Assembly (NCBI GenBank): GCA_013376985.1
Contig: JACABB010000019.1
Coordinates: 14,160 to 78,159 of the forward strand
Length of the DNA stretch: 64,000 nt
From: Bacteroidales bacterium
Lineage (GTDB): Bacteria; Bacteroidota; Bacteroidia; Bacteroidales; Tenuifilaceae
Direction of reading: 5' to 3'
Shown here: positions 27,876 to 37,308 of the stretch, piece after piece
How the letters are laid out: every line of letters starts with the position of its first letter
How positions within the stretch are numbered: position 1 is the stretch's first letter
Made by a program: the position numbers and the translations under genes
The notes under the pieces: generated by a model
Databases searched by the model: none
Told to the model about the DNA's origin: nothing
What the model saw: only the letters and a program-made list of their open reading frames with translations

Positions 27876-30377
27876 ATGAAATTATCGGAACTACAAAACG
27901 GTGAATATGGAATTATCTCGAAGGTAAGAGGACGAGGGGCATTTCGAAAACGAATTACTGAAATGGGTTTTGTTAAAGGGCAAAAAGTGACCGTGATCAA
28001 AAATGCACCCCTTAATGATCCTATTGAATATAAGGTTATGGGTTATGAAGTGTCACTTCGCAGAAAGGAATCTGCTCTTGTAGAAGTTGTTACACCCAAT
28101 GAGGCAAAAGAACTACTAAAATCCAACTATAATGGCGTTTTGTCATCAGAACCTGAATCAGAAATTCTTGAGACAAGTGCTAAAGCACAAAGTAAAGTAA
28201 TAAACATTGCTCTAGTTGGAAACCCCAATGCTGGAAAAACAACTCTTTTCAATTATGCATCAGGTTCTCACGAACACGTGGGTAACTATGGAGGTGTAAC
28301 GGTTGATTCGAAGAATGCAAAATTCACTTATAAGGGTTATACTTTTAACATTACAGATTTACCTGGCACCTATTCACTAACAGCATATACTCCTGAAGAG
28401 GTTTATGTTAGAAGATATATACACGAAAACACTCCTGATATCGTTGTAAACGTAATTGATGCATCAAACCTTGAACGCAATCTTTACCTGACCACTCAAC
28501 TAATTGATATGGATATCAAAGTGGTGGTGGCTCTCAATATGTATGATGAACTTTTACAACAAGGAGACATCTTTGACTTTAAATCCCTAGGCAAAATGAT
28601 TGGAATTCCTTTTGTGCCCACAGTAAGTTCAAAGGGTAAAGGAATAACAAGCGTTTTCGATACTGTAATCAATGTATTTTCAGATAAAGACAAAACCATA
28701 CGACATGTTCATATCAATTACGGTGAATATATTGAACGCTCAATACAGATAATTCAGCAACGGGTTAAAGAGAACTGCAATATCACCATAGATTATTCAA
28801 GTAGATATTTATCCATTAAACTTCTTGAAAAGGATAAGTTAGTTCACAAACTCTTAGCAAAATCTGAAAATTATGAGGAAATCAAAAAGTTAACCGAACA
28901 AGAAATTAAAACTCTTGAATCTATTTTCAAAGAAGATTCTGAAACGCTCATCACCGATGCTAAATATGGATTTATTGCTGGTGCTTTAAAAGAGACCCTT
29001 CATGAAGGAACAGAGAAAAGGCATAAAACAACCGAGATTGTTGATACCCTGATGACTCATAAGGTTTTTGGGTTTCCGATTTTTATCTTCTTCATGTGGT
29101 TTACCTTTTTTACCACTTTTACGCTAGGTGATTACCCAATGCATTGGATTGAAAGTGGTGTTCAGCTGTTTAGCAATGCACTTAGCAATTTTATGGCAGA
29201 TGGACCTCTCAAAGATCTTTTAATTGGGGGAATTATAAATGGTGTTGGAAGCGTAATTGTCTTTCTTCCAAATATTTTGATACTTTTCTTCTTTATCTCT
29301 ATACTTGAAGATACAGGTTACATGGCTCGTGCTGCGTTTATTATGGATAAACTGATGCATAAGATTGGATTGCATGGTAAGTCGTTTATCCCTTTAGTAA
29401 TGGGATTTGGCTGTAACGTACCTGCAATTATGGCAACCCGTACCATCGAAAATAGAAATAATAGGATTCTTACCATGCTCATTACACCATTTATGAGTTG
29501 CAGTGCACGACTGCCCGTTTACATCCTAATTATAGGTGCATTTTTTCCTAATCATGCAAGCACAATGTTGTTTACAATTTATATAACAGGTATTCTACTA
29601 GCCATAGCAACTGCCTTAGTATTCAAGCGTACATATTTTCGTTCAGATGATATTCCATTTGTAATGGAACTCCCTCCTTATCGCATACCAACACTCCGCT
29701 CAACCATAAGGCATATGTGGAATAAAGGTTCTCAATACTTGCGTAAGATGGGAGGTGTTATTTTAATCGCCGTTATTTTCATTTGGGCTCTTGGATATTA
29801 TCCCAGAGATGTTAAGTATTCAAAGGATTATGACACTCAGATAGCAAAAAACTTATCATTAACTGAGTGTGTAAAAAATGATTCCTTAGCAGCTTCGAAA
29901 CTATTAGAGCAGAATAAATTATTATTAACCGAGAAAGAATCGGAACGACAAGCACAATCATATCTTGGAAGAATTGGAAAGTTTATAGAACCCGCCATTG
30001 CCCCTCTGGGCTTCGATTGGAAGATGGGTGTTAGCCTAGTATCAGGTATTGCTGCTAAAGAAATTGTCGTTAGCACTCTTGGTGTGCTTTATCAAGCCGA
30101 TAAAGATGCAGATGAACACTCATCAACTCTAATTAACAAACTTAAAAACGAAACCCATAAATCGGGTACAAAGATTGGAACGAAAGTGTTTAATTCCTTG
30201 AATGCATTTACCTTCCTACTATTTATTCTGATTTATTTCCCATGTGTTGCAGTGATTGCAGCAATCAAAAAAGAATCGGGTAGCTGGAAGTGGGCTGCAT
30301 TCACTATAGTGTCAACAACACTAATGGCGTGGCTAGTAGCTTTTAGTGTTTACCAAATTGGAAGTTTATTCATTTAA
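27876..30377 (+). CDS. feoB: FeoA-FeoB fusion ferrous iron transporter
   Basis: 833 residues. Residues 1-75 are a FeoA (SH3-like) domain (KRITEMGFVKGQKVTVIKNAP). After a linker comes the FeoB G domain: G1 GNPNAGKTT, G3 DLPGTYS and G4 NMYD. The C-terminal half is the transmembrane Fe(II) channel with two Gate motifs (GFGCNVPAIMATR; SCSARLPVY). It imports ferrous iron across the inner membrane, coupled to GTP hydrolysis. The FeoA-FeoB fusion is common in Bacteroidota. A TATTTTTG box lies at 27809-27816. A 50-residue FeoB-associated gene follows 6 bp downstream. Confidence 0.96.
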   Translation: MKLSELQNGEYGIISKVRGRGAFRKRITEMGFVKGQKVTVIKNAPLNDPIEYKVMGYEVSLRRKESALVEVVTPNEAKELLKSNYNGVLSSEPESEILETSAKAQSKVINIALVGNPNAGKTTLFNYASGSHEHVGNYGGVTVDSKNAKFTYKGYTFNITDLPGTYSLTAYTPEEVYVRRYIHENTPDIVVNVIDASNLERNLYLTTQLIDMDIKVVVALNMYDELLQQGDIFDFKSLGKMIGIPFVPTVSSKGKGITSVFDTVINVFSDKDKTIRHVHINYGEYIERSIQIIQQRVKENCNITIDYSSRYLSIKLLEKDKLVHKLLAKSENYEEIKKLTEQEIKTLESIFKEDSETLITDAKYGFIAGALKETLHEGTEKRHKTTEIVDTLMTHKVFGFPIFIFFMWFTFFTTFTLGDYPMHWIESGVQLFSNALSNFMADGPLKDLLIGGIINGVGSVIVFLPNILILFFFISILEDTGYMARAAFIMDKLMHKIGLHGKSFIPLVMGFGCNVPAIMATRTIENRNNRILTMLITPFMSCSARLPVYILIIGAFFPNHASTMLFTIYITGILLAIATALVFKRTYFRSDDIPFVMELPPYRIPTLRSTIRHMWNKGSQYLRKMGGVILIAVIFIWALGYYPRDVKYSKDYDTQIAKNLSLTECVKNDSLAASKLLEQNKLLLTEKESERQAQSYLGRIGKFIEPAIAPLGFDWKMGVSLVSGIAAKEIVVSTLGVLYQADKDADEHSSTLINKLKNETHKSGTKIGTKVFNSLNAFTFLLFILIYFPCVAVIAAIKKESGSWKWAAFTIVSTTLMAWLVAFSVYQIGSLFI

Positions 30378-30383
30378 ATAATT

Positions 30384-30536
30384 ATGATACAAGAAATTAT
30401 TACATTACTTATAATTGTAAGTGCAGTAGGATACTTTGTCTACTCGATGTATAGGACTTTTGTGCCAAAAAAAGGAAAAGTAAAAATTACAGGTTGCCCT
30501 GGATGTAGTTCAGAATGTACCTTGCATAAGGTTTAG
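30384..30536 (+). CDS. FeoB-associated Cys-rich membrane protein
   Basis: A 50-residue gene too short for routine ORF lists. It has one N-terminal membrane helix (ITLLIIVSAVGYFVYSMYR), a basic linker, and a C-terminal GCPGCSSECTLHK with three cysteines and a histidine. This layout is that of the small FeoB-associated Cys-rich membrane proteins that follow feoB. It starts 6 bp after feoAB, so it is in the same operon and probably contacts iron or the FeoB pore. Confidence 0.85.
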   Translation: MIQEIITLLIIVSAVGYFVYSMYRTFVPKKGKVKITGCPGCSSECTLHKV

Positions 30537-30550
30537 AAACATTTCAAATA

Positions 30551-31678
30551 CTATTGAGATAAAAATTCTTCAATATTTTTTGGGGTAATAGTCGTTAACT
30601 CCGTTGCATTATAAGCATTCCCAAATGTTTTTGACAGTTTAATCTTAGCTTTCGGATTGATTTTAAATTCAAATGCCCTTAATATTCCATTATCATCCTC
30701 TATAAAATCGATCTCCTGCTGTTGATTTGTACGCCAAAAGTAACAGGCAACATTTCGCTGCAAATACTGATTTTGCTTCATTCGTTCACTTACCAAAAAA
30801 TTTTCCCATAGGACTCCTGCATCAGTCCTTGAACTAATGGGATTGTAATTCGAAATCACAGCATTACGTATACCATTATCCCAAAAATAGATTTTCTTAC
30901 CCTTCTTTATTTCATTTCGAACATTACGATTCAATGCCGGTAACTTGATGATGATATATGCCTTTTCAAGCAAATCAATGTATTTCTCAACGGTTTTACT
31001 ATCCGTTCCAACCAGCTGTGCAATTTCGTTATACGAAACTTCACTCCCAATTTGTAAAGCAAGGGCTTTTAAGATTTTTTCTAGGAGTGATGAGCGTTTA
31101 ATATTTTCGAGTGCTAACAAATCCTTATATAAATAGCTATTAGCAATTAATCGTAGGAACTTCTCCTCCTGACTGGAATTAGTGACAACTTCGGGATAAT
31201 AACCAAATACCAAACGATTTTCAACTAATCGAGTTTCATTGATCAATCCATGATGGGTAACCATTTCACCAAACGATAACGGGTAGATATGAAACTCGAA
31301 TTTTCTTCCTGTTAAAGGCTCATTTAGCCGATTTGCTAGTTCAAACGCCGATGAGCCTGTTGCAATAACCTGAATTCCTTTCAGCTTATCGGTAATCAAC
31401 TTTATTGTTGTTCCTATGTTTGGAATTTGTTGTGCTTCATCTATAACAACCACACTATTAGCACCAAAATAGGATTGCAAACGGGTAGATGTTGCATTCG
31501 TAAGTACTTCTCGAACATCTGCTTCATCGCCTGTTAGAAATAGAACTTTAATACCTCTAAGACAATTCAAATTTTCGAGTAGAGTTGTTTTACCAACCTG
31601 TCGTGCACCAAAGAGCAGAATTGCCTTTTTCTGAAAAAGGTGTTCACAAATAAGCTTTTCTATACTACGACCTATCAT
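30551..31678 (-). CDS. AAA ATPase with C-terminal DUF4143 domain
   Basis: I place the start at 31678 (MIGRSIEKLI), where GGAG lies 6 bp upstream, not 17 codons earlier inside a repeat. This gives 375 residues: Walker A FGARQVGKTT, Walker B VVVIDEAQQIP, sensor region VIATGSSAFEL, a winged-helix part (VSYNEIAQLVGTDSKTVEKYI), and a DUF4143 end with YFWRTNQQQEIDFIEDDNG, a PD-(D/E)XK-like core. Family members are scattered, often transferred, and of unknown role; some look toxin-antitoxin or defence related. The tandem palindromic repeats just upstream may be its operator. Confidence 0.85.
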   Translation of the reverse strand: MIGRSIEKLICEHLFQKKAILLFGARQVGKTTLLENLNCLRGIKVLFLTGDEADVREVLTNATSTRLQSYFGANSVVVIDEAQQIPNIGTTIKLITDKLKGIQVIATGSSAFELANRLNEPLTGRKFEFHIYPLSFGEMVTHHGLINETRLVENRLVFGYYPEVVTNSSQEEKFLRLIANSYLYKDLLALENIKRSSLLEKILKALALQIGSEVSYNEIAQLVGTDSKTVEKYIDLLEKAYIIIKLPALNRNVRNEIKKGKKIYFWDNGIRNAVISNYNPISSRTDAGVLWENFLVSERMKQNQYLQRNVACYFWRTNQQQEIDFIEDDNGILRAFEFKINPKAKIKLSKTFGNAYNATELTTITPKNIEEFLSQ

Positions 31679-31704
31679 AACTCCAAAATTAACATCGCAA
31701 ATAT

Positions 31705-31785
31705 ATGTATTTTTTGGATTACAATCCAAATTTAATATATATTTTTTGGATTACAATCCAAATTTAATATGTATTTTTTGGATTA
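31705..31785. repeat. Tandem 32-bp repeats with internal palindromes
   Basis: Two full 32-bp units (31705-31736 and 31737-31768) differ at one base, and a third partial unit runs to 31785. Each full unit holds the near-palindrome TTGGATTACAATCCAA (31714-31729 and 31746-31761). The array begins 27 bp upstream of the ATPase start, where an operator or the promoter would lie. Confidence 0.85.
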
Positions 31786-31816
31786 GAATGATGGATTATT
31801 AAATTTATTATAAATA

Positions 31817-31854
31817 AAAACCTTCCAAAATCATTAGGATTCAGAAGGTTTTTT
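31817..31854. terminator. Terminator, usable on both strands
   Basis: AAAACCTTC (31817-31825) pairs with GAAGGTTTT (31844-31852), with T-runs on each strand. It lies past the stop of the creD gene (-), so it most likely ends that operon. Confidence 0.65.
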
Positions 31855-31956
31855 GTTTTTTTAACTACTTACATCAACCCTATTTATCTGCGATAGGGAG
31901 AACTAGAATAGAACTTTAGAGATGCCCTTGATATCATGAAATCATCAAAATTGCAA

Positions 31957-33303
31957 CTATTCGTTTGTATTCTTAGCCGTTCCTCCAATAGCATACCAAT
32001 CAATTTTTCGTGATAGGTACATCACCGAAGCTAAAATTACGAATAAACCAATACTTCCCATAAGCAATGCAAAATCTTGCAATTGTAATAAAATGTATAG
32101 GAATCCATAGAGCAGGATTAGTATTGAGATTAAAATAATGGTAAGTCGATTGCTTTTAAAAATGCCTCTTGAATAGCTGGCAATCATTATAACTATTCCA
32201 GCACTTGCAATTAAGTAAGCAAGTCCAAAGCCAATCTGCTCCGACAATGATAGAAGTAATAGATAGAATAAGCATAAGCTAAATCCTACCAGTACATATT
32301 GAATTGGGTGAACTTTAAGTTTCCTCATTATTTCAACAAAAAAGAATACAGTGAAAGTTAGTGCAATAAACAAAATTGCATATTTCATCGACCGTTCTGT
32401 TAATTGATAAGTTTCCCCAGGAAGAAGTAAACTTACACCAAAAGTTGAATCTTCTATTTTGAAACTACTATCAATCCATTTCTGAGGGAAGTTTCGGTTT
32501 AACTCCAAAACCTTCCAATTAGCTTTGAAACCATCCGATGTAATCTTACTGTCCTCTGGTAGGAATGAACCATCAAAACTAGGATTAGTCCATGATGAGT
32601 TAAGAGTTACGCCGGTTTCCTTCCCTATTGGTACAAAACTCAATCTTTTAGAACCATTCAGCGATAAATTGAATGAGAATTGATACTCCTTAATTGATGA
32701 ATCCGACTGTAAAGTTTTGTTTATTGTTACTCCAGATTCAATCATGTTTTCGATTCTCACTCCTGGTTCACAAATCATCTCATCGCTGTTCCATTTGAAT
32801 TTGATATCCTCCTTAATACCACGTAAATCGGAAATTCCAATGGTAAGAAAAGCATCCTGCCAGTTGATTTCGAAATTCTTATCGCTAATGTTAATCTGGG
32901 GTGATTTGAAAAACCCTTCGACCTTTAGATTTGTAGTATAGAGTGCAACTTGGAATATTCCTCGCTTTTTTACTTCAGGGTTCATAGTGCCAATGATTTT
33001 AAGACTTTCGGGAAGGAAATAAGCCCTGTGTCTAGCAATATTTACCCTTTTTGAATCTTTATCTAAATCATAGGTTACAAAGGGAATAGTAAGAATTGGA
33101 CCAACTAGTCTCTGCTCAAAGCCCCACTTAGAGCTAATCTCAGTTGTAGCCTCCATCTGCCTTGTTTGTCTCTCCATTACCAATGAACGAATCATCGACA
33201 TTGGGATTAGAAGCATCAATGTTAGAAATGAAATAGCCATAACCTTAATAAGCACGGCATTTCTTTCGGTGAATGATTGGATTTCTTGTGTCATAATCTT
33301 CAA
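31957..33303 (-). CDS. creD: CreD-family inner-membrane protein
   Basis: 448 residues: an N-terminal membrane helix (about 20-42), a large beta-rich periplasmic domain with the family pattern (RRQMEATTEISSKWG-like start and GPILTIPF), and about five C-terminal membrane helices. In Enterobacteria creD is controlled by CreBC and is linked to envelope integrity and colicin tolerance; the molecular role is unknown. In Bacteroidota it commonly follows a small winged-helix regulator and a membrane protein, as here. A translation start at the fourth codon is possible. Confidence 0.88.
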   Translation of the reverse strand: MKIMTQEIQSFTERNAVLIKVMAISFLTLMLLIPMSMIRSLVMERQTRQMEATTEISSKWGFEQRLVGPILTIPFVTYDLDKDSKRVNIARHRAYFLPESLKIIGTMNPEVKKRGIFQVALYTTNLKVEGFFKSPQINISDKNFEINWQDAFLTIGISDLRGIKEDIKFKWNSDEMICEPGVRIENMIESGVTINKTLQSDSSIKEYQFSFNLSLNGSKRLSFVPIGKETGVTLNSSWTNPSFDGSFLPEDSKITSDGFKANWKVLELNRNFPQKWIDSSFKIEDSTFGVSLLLPGETYQLTERSMKYAILFIALTFTVFFFVEIMRKLKVHPIQYVLVGFSLCLFYLLLLSLSEQIGFGLAYLIASAGIVIMIASYSRGIFKSNRLTIILISILILLYGFLYILLQLQDFALLMGSIGLFVILASVMYLSRKIDWYAIGGTAKNTNE

Positions 33304-33360
33304 TTTTAAGTTTGATTCATTAAAAGTACTTTGTATTTCAAAGTTTATAGATAAAAAAAA

Positions 33361-33660
33361 TTATCGTCCTGAGTTTATCAATTTTTCCAATGCCGATAGA
33401 TGATCATTAAAGGCTTTTCTACCGCCAATTGTGGCTCTATAACTAGTATTAGATTTTTTGTTGAGAAATTGCTTTTTAATTTCAACATAAACCTCATTTT
33501 CAAGTGCTTTCATGTGACTTGCTAGATTACCATCGGTAATGTCTAAAGTCTCTTTCAAGGTATTAAAATCTACCCAATCGTTAACCATAAGCATCGACAT
33601 GATACCTAACCTAATACGGTTCTCGAAATGCTTATTTAGATTTGTTATCAAATCTTTCAT
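33361..33660 (-). CDS. Winged-helix transcriptional regulator
   Basis: I place the start at 33660 (MKDLITNLNKHFENRIRL), since the extra upstream codons only re-read the end of the previous gene. This gives 99 residues. A winged-helix domain of the ArsR/MarR-like type fills the protein: RLGIMSMLMVNDWVDFNTLKE, then DGNLASHMKALE as the recognition helix and a basic wing. Its start overlaps the upstream membrane protein gene by 29 bp and creD follows 57 bp later, so it probably regulates this operon. Confidence 0.85.
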   Translation of the reverse strand: MKDLITNLNKHFENRIRLGIMSMLMVNDWVDFNTLKETLDITDGNLASHMKALENEVYVEIKKQFLNKKSNTSYRATIGGRKAFNDHLSALEKLINSGR

Positions 33661-34300
33661 ACTTCCAGTACATTGTTGAACCGTAAATAATATGCAAAAC
33701 TCCAAAACCAATCGCCCAAAAGATCAAACCGTATCCGATGTATAGGGATGCTATCAAACCAAGAACAATCTCACATATTCCAAGATAACGAATATCATCA
33801 ATGGTATATTTACTGGCATTGATAAGTGCTAAACCATAAAAAATCAATGTCACAGGTGCAATTAAATATATCTGCTTGTGATAAAGTAACACTAAACAAA
33901 ATAATCCTCCTGCAACTAAGGGAATAAATAGGTTGATGACCATTCTTTTGCCAGTGTTGTCCCAATAAGGTAACCCTTTTCTTTTGGCATTGCGAGCTGT
34001 GAAAAATACACCAGCAGATAATGCAAGTAGTAAAGTAATAGAACCGTCCAATAAGATAAAGATTAGAAACTTCGAAAACTCAACTCCACTGATTAATTCT
34101 TCTCGTAAAAATATACCATGATTATAGTAACGACCCCAAAAAAAATCTTTCTGATATAAAAAGACAGCCAACGCAGCTAGTAAAGCAAAACTACCAGCAA
34201 AAACTCCAGAAAGTCCACTAAGCGAAACAAATCGTGACGAACGCTCCATGATAGACCTTATCTCCTGTAGATCTTTTAAATGCTTATCTTTTTGGACCAT
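33632..34300 (-). CDS. Six-helix membrane protein, creD-operon
   Basis: 222 residues with about six membrane helices (for example FAGSFALLAALAVFLYQ, ITLLLALSAGVFFTARN, IAPVTLIFYGLALINAS). A charged N-terminal segment (KDKHLKDLQEIRSIMERSSRF) should be cytoplasmic. I do not recognise a named family. It is first in the three-gene operon with the winged-helix regulator and creD, and may be the sensor or target for that regulator. Confidence 0.7.
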   Translation of the reverse strand: MVQKDKHLKDLQEIRSIMERSSRFVSLSGLSGVFAGSFALLAALAVFLYQKDFFWGRYYNHGIFLREELISGVEFSKFLIFILLDGSITLLLALSAGVFFTARNAKRKGLPYWDNTGKRMVINLFIPLVAGGLFCLVLLYHKQIYLIAPVTLIFYGLALINASKYTIDDIRYLGICEIVLGLIASLYIGYGLIFWAIGFGVLHIIYGSTMYWKYERFDNKSK

Positions 34301-34329
34301 TTTGCTATGTATTAAAGTTCTTTGTAGTG

Positions 34330-34359
34330 CAAAGTTAATGATAATTTCTTATAATCAAA
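34330..34359 (-). promoter_or_regulatory. Bacteroidota-type promoter of the creD operon
   Basis: On the minus strand: TTTG (34359-34356), an 18-nt spacer, TAACTTTG (34337-34330). It ends 29 bp before the first ATG. Confidence 0.7.
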
Positions 34360-34399
34360 TTTTTTAACATTTTTTTTAACATAACTATAACATAGATTA

Positions 34400-34431
34400 T
34401 TTGTTTCTACATATTGAACAAACTAGTTTTG
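34400..34431 (+). promoter_or_regulatory. Bacteroidota-type promoter of the metal module
   Basis: TTTG at 34400-34403, a 20-nt spacer, TAGTTTTG at 34424-34431. The first ATG of the metal module is 19 bp further. Confidence 0.7.
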
Positions 34432-34450
34432 TAACCGTTTAAATGATGAA

Positions 34451-34927
34451 ATGTTAAAGCAGTTCTCATATAAGGTAGTTGCTATGTTTATGCTGATTCT
34501 TTTTATTGCAGCATCAACAGGATTGAACTTTTATATACATATATGTAACTGTGAGCAAAGTACATTTACATCCATCCTTAAGGAGCATAAATGTCATGAG
34601 GATATTGCAACCCCATCATGCTGTGATAATTTAACCAATGATGGTATAAACTTTTCCAATAGCGACTGTGGGTGCAAATCTTTAAAACTAACAATTAAGA
34701 TTGATGATATTTTCAACTCATCAGATTATACTTCTGCAGAAACCCATCTTTTTTCATTTCAAATTATCAATTCTGAACAATCAAATTTAGGATTGGTTAA
34801 TTCAAATCATTTACAATTACCAACTAATGGGTTATATACTCCAGATATTTCACCTCATGTTAAACCTGTTGGGCGTATTCTTATCAACATTCTGCATCAG
34901 CCTAAAACTCCTGAATTTATTTCGTAG
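34451..34927 (+). CDS. Exported Cys-rich protein, HYC_CC_PP-like
   Basis: 158 residues: an N-terminal hydrophobic segment (VVAMFMLILFIAASTGLNF), then YIHICNCEQ, HKCHE, PSCCDN and SDCGCK, so Cys/His motifs fill the first half. This pattern resembles small exported Bacteroidota proteins named for HYC, CC and PP motifs, which sit upstream of TonB receptors in metal loci. It is followed 99 bp later by such a receptor and then by an HMA chaperone. A metal-binding role at the cell surface or in the periplasm is inferred; the family name is tentative. Confidence 0.65.
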   Translation: MLKQFSYKVVAMFMLILFIAASTGLNFYIHICNCEQSTFTSILKEHKCHEDIATPSCCDNLTNDGINFSNSDCGCKSLKLTIKIDDIFNSSDYTSAETHLFSFQIINSEQSNLGLVNSNHLQLPTNGLYTPDISPHVKPVGRILINILHQPKTPEFIS

Positions 34928-35026
34928 CAAATTTCTAGGGTGACTCTTATTCTACTATAAATTATTTTTAAGTTTATAGCAGGGTTTATTAAAAAATACT
35001 ATTAATCAACCACTTATAATATTGCT

Positions 35027-37243
35027 ATGAAAGTAATTAATGTGTTTTTATTATTATCATTTATTCTTATAACATACACCCTTCATGGTCAGGATTTGAA
35101 GGGAAGGATAACAGAGAAGGATGAAAAGGGTACACTATTGCCACTTGCAGGAGCAAATGTTTATTGGGCAGGAACAAATACGGGAACAACGACTGATTCA
35201 AAGGGAGAGTTTAATCTACAAAAAAATGATCAACGTAGCTCTAAACTTGTAATTAGCTTTGTTGGCTTTAAAAGCGATACCATAGTAATTAATGCCAACC
35301 AAGATTATATCGATCATTCTTTAGTTCAGGAAGTTTTTATTCAGGATGTTACAGTACACGGGTATGCAACAGGAGTACATTTCAATAGGTTAAGTACAAT
35401 TCAAGCACAAGTTGTAACTAAAAACGAACTGCAAAAAGCAGCATGTTGCAACCTCTCCGAAAGTTTTGTTACTAATGCTTCTGTTGATGTATCATATAGC
35501 GATGCAGTTACGGGTGCCAAACAAATTCAACTTTTGGGGTTGGCAGGTACTTATACTCAACTTCAAGCAGAGAATATTCCTATTCTACGAGGATTAGGTT
35601 CAACGTTTGGGTTAAACTTTGTTCCTGGATCATGGATGGAATCAATTCAGATTTCAAAAGGAACTGCATCGGTTGCCAATGGTTACGAAAGCATTACAGG
35701 TCAAATAAACATTGAATACAAGAAACCATGGAACGAAGAGAAATTTTATACAAATATTTATACAAATAGTGAAGGGATGTCGGAAGCAAATGCCAATTAC
35801 AGTATTGATGTAACCGATAAAGTATCAACAATGCTGCTTGTTCATGCAGAGTACTCACAATCCAAGGTAGATCATAATAACGATTCTTTCCTGGACCATC
35901 CTTTAGTTCGGCAGTACAATATTTTTAATCGATGGAAATATCAAGGTGAGAAACTAGAATCGCAATTTGGAATAAAGTATCTTAATGAGGAACGAGTTGG
36001 TGGAGAATCAAACTTTAAAGTTGGAGAATTAATTGCACCCGGAAATCCTTATGGCATTGATGTAAATATTTCAAGAATTGAAGCTTTTAGTAAGATTGGA
36101 TATATTTTCGATAGGCCAGAAACTAGTCTTGGCTTTATAGTTTCAGCCGCAAATCATAATCAGAAATCGATTTTTGGTTTAAAAGATTATGATGCTAACC
36201 AGCAAAGTCTTTTCTCAAATCTCATATTTATCACATATTTGGGGAATTCGAATCACTCCATAAAAACGGGTTTAAGCTATAACTTCGATAAATTCAATGA
36301 GAAACTCAATGCCCTGAATCTTGATAGGAATGAGAGCGTTCTAGGTGGATATTTTGAGTATACCTACAAATGGCTTGAGAAACTTACATTTATGAGTGGA
36401 CTGCGGTACGATTATCACAATAAGTTTGGAGGTTTTTTTACTCCACGAGCACATATCCGATTTCAACCTTTTGAACAGCTAACCTTAAGAGGCAGTATAG
36501 GTAAAGGGTATCGTTCACCAAGTGTGCTTGCGGAGAATAGCTATCTCCTTGCTAGCTCTCGACAAATCGTTTTCCTAGAAAGCCCTAAATTGGAAGAGGC
36601 GTTGAACTATGGTTTAAATATCACCCAACGTTATAAATTATTCGACAGAGAACTAACTATTAGCACTGATTACTATAGAACAACCTTTAAGAATCAGGTG
36701 GTGGTTGATATGGATCAAAATGTTAATTCTATATATTTTTATAATCTCAAAGGCAATTCGTATTCAAATAGCGTTCAGATAGAACTAAACTATCAGCCTT
36801 TTAAAGGGTTTGACGTAACGGCAGCTTGGCGATTGAACGATGTAAAAACTACGGTTAATGGAAAACTTGAGCAAAAGCCTCTGCTCAGTAAGTATAAGGG
36901 CCTACTTTCATTAGGATATAAAACTCCATTAAAAAAATGGCAATTCGACTACTCTGTCCAGCTAAACGGCAGCGGACGTTTACCAGATATGAGTGGTTAT
37001 CCCCTATCACTACAACGTAACCCTACCTTCCCTTCATATGTCATTATGAACGCTCAGGTAACTAAGTTTTTTCATAAATTTGAAGCGTATATTGGGGCGG
37101 AGAATCTTACAGGTTTTATGCAAGAGAATCCGATTATTTCTCCCTCGAATCCTTATAGCCCTTTCTTCGATGCATCGATGGTTTGGGGTCCAATTACTGG
37201 AAGGAAATTTTATGCAGGAATTAGAATGTCAATTTCTAAATAG
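35027..37243 (+). CDS. TonB-dependent receptor, probable metal or metallophore uptake
   Basis: 738 residues: a signal peptide (VFLLLSFILITYTLHGQ), a carboxypeptidase-regulatory-like domain (about 22-105), a plug (about 125-235) with CCNLSESFVTNASVDVSYSD, then a 22-strand barrel. It has no SusD partner. The double cysteine in the plug and the neighbours (Cys/His-rich exported protein before, HMA metallochaperone after) point to a metal substrate, with copper a fair guess from the HMA partner. The operon has its own promoter at 34400-34431. Confidence 0.88.
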   Translation: MKVINVFLLLSFILITYTLHGQDLKGRITEKDEKGTLLPLAGANVYWAGTNTGTTTDSKGEFNLQKNDQRSSKLVISFVGFKSDTIVINANQDYIDHSLVQEVFIQDVTVHGYATGVHFNRLSTIQAQVVTKNELQKAACCNLSESFVTNASVDVSYSDAVTGAKQIQLLGLAGTYTQLQAENIPILRGLGSTFGLNFVPGSWMESIQISKGTASVANGYESITGQINIEYKKPWNEEKFYTNIYTNSEGMSEANANYSIDVTDKVSTMLLVHAEYSQSKVDHNNDSFLDHPLVRQYNIFNRWKYQGEKLESQFGIKYLNEERVGGESNFKVGELIAPGNPYGIDVNISRIEAFSKIGYIFDRPETSLGFIVSAANHNQKSIFGLKDYDANQQSLFSNLIFITYLGNSNHSIKTGLSYNFDKFNEKLNALNLDRNESVLGGYFEYTYKWLEKLTFMSGLRYDYHNKFGGFFTPRAHIRFQPFEQLTLRGSIGKGYRSPSVLAENSYLLASSRQIVFLESPKLEEALNYGLNITQRYKLFDRELTISTDYYRTTFKNQVVVDMDQNVNSIYFYNLKGNSYSNSVQIELNYQPFKGFDVTAAWRLNDVKTTVNGKLEQKPLLSKYKGLLSLGYKTPLKKWQFDYSVQLNGSGRLPDMSGYPLSLQRNPTFPSYVIMNAQVTKFFHKFEAYIGAENLTGFMQENPIISPSNPYSPFFDASMVWGPITGRKFYAGIRMSISK

Positions 37244-37308
37244 TTGGAATTTGGGAGTAAATAACTAGCTAATTGAAACAAATATTAATAAACTAAAAAT
37301 AAAAAATT

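Noticed and set aside
31705-31785. CRISPR-like short array
   Set aside because: Units are directly adjacent without spacers, and lie in a promoter.
33661-33711. Longer N-terminus for the winged-helix regulator
   Set aside because: These codons only re-read the 3' end of the overlapping membrane protein gene; the family-like start is MKDLITNLN at 33660.
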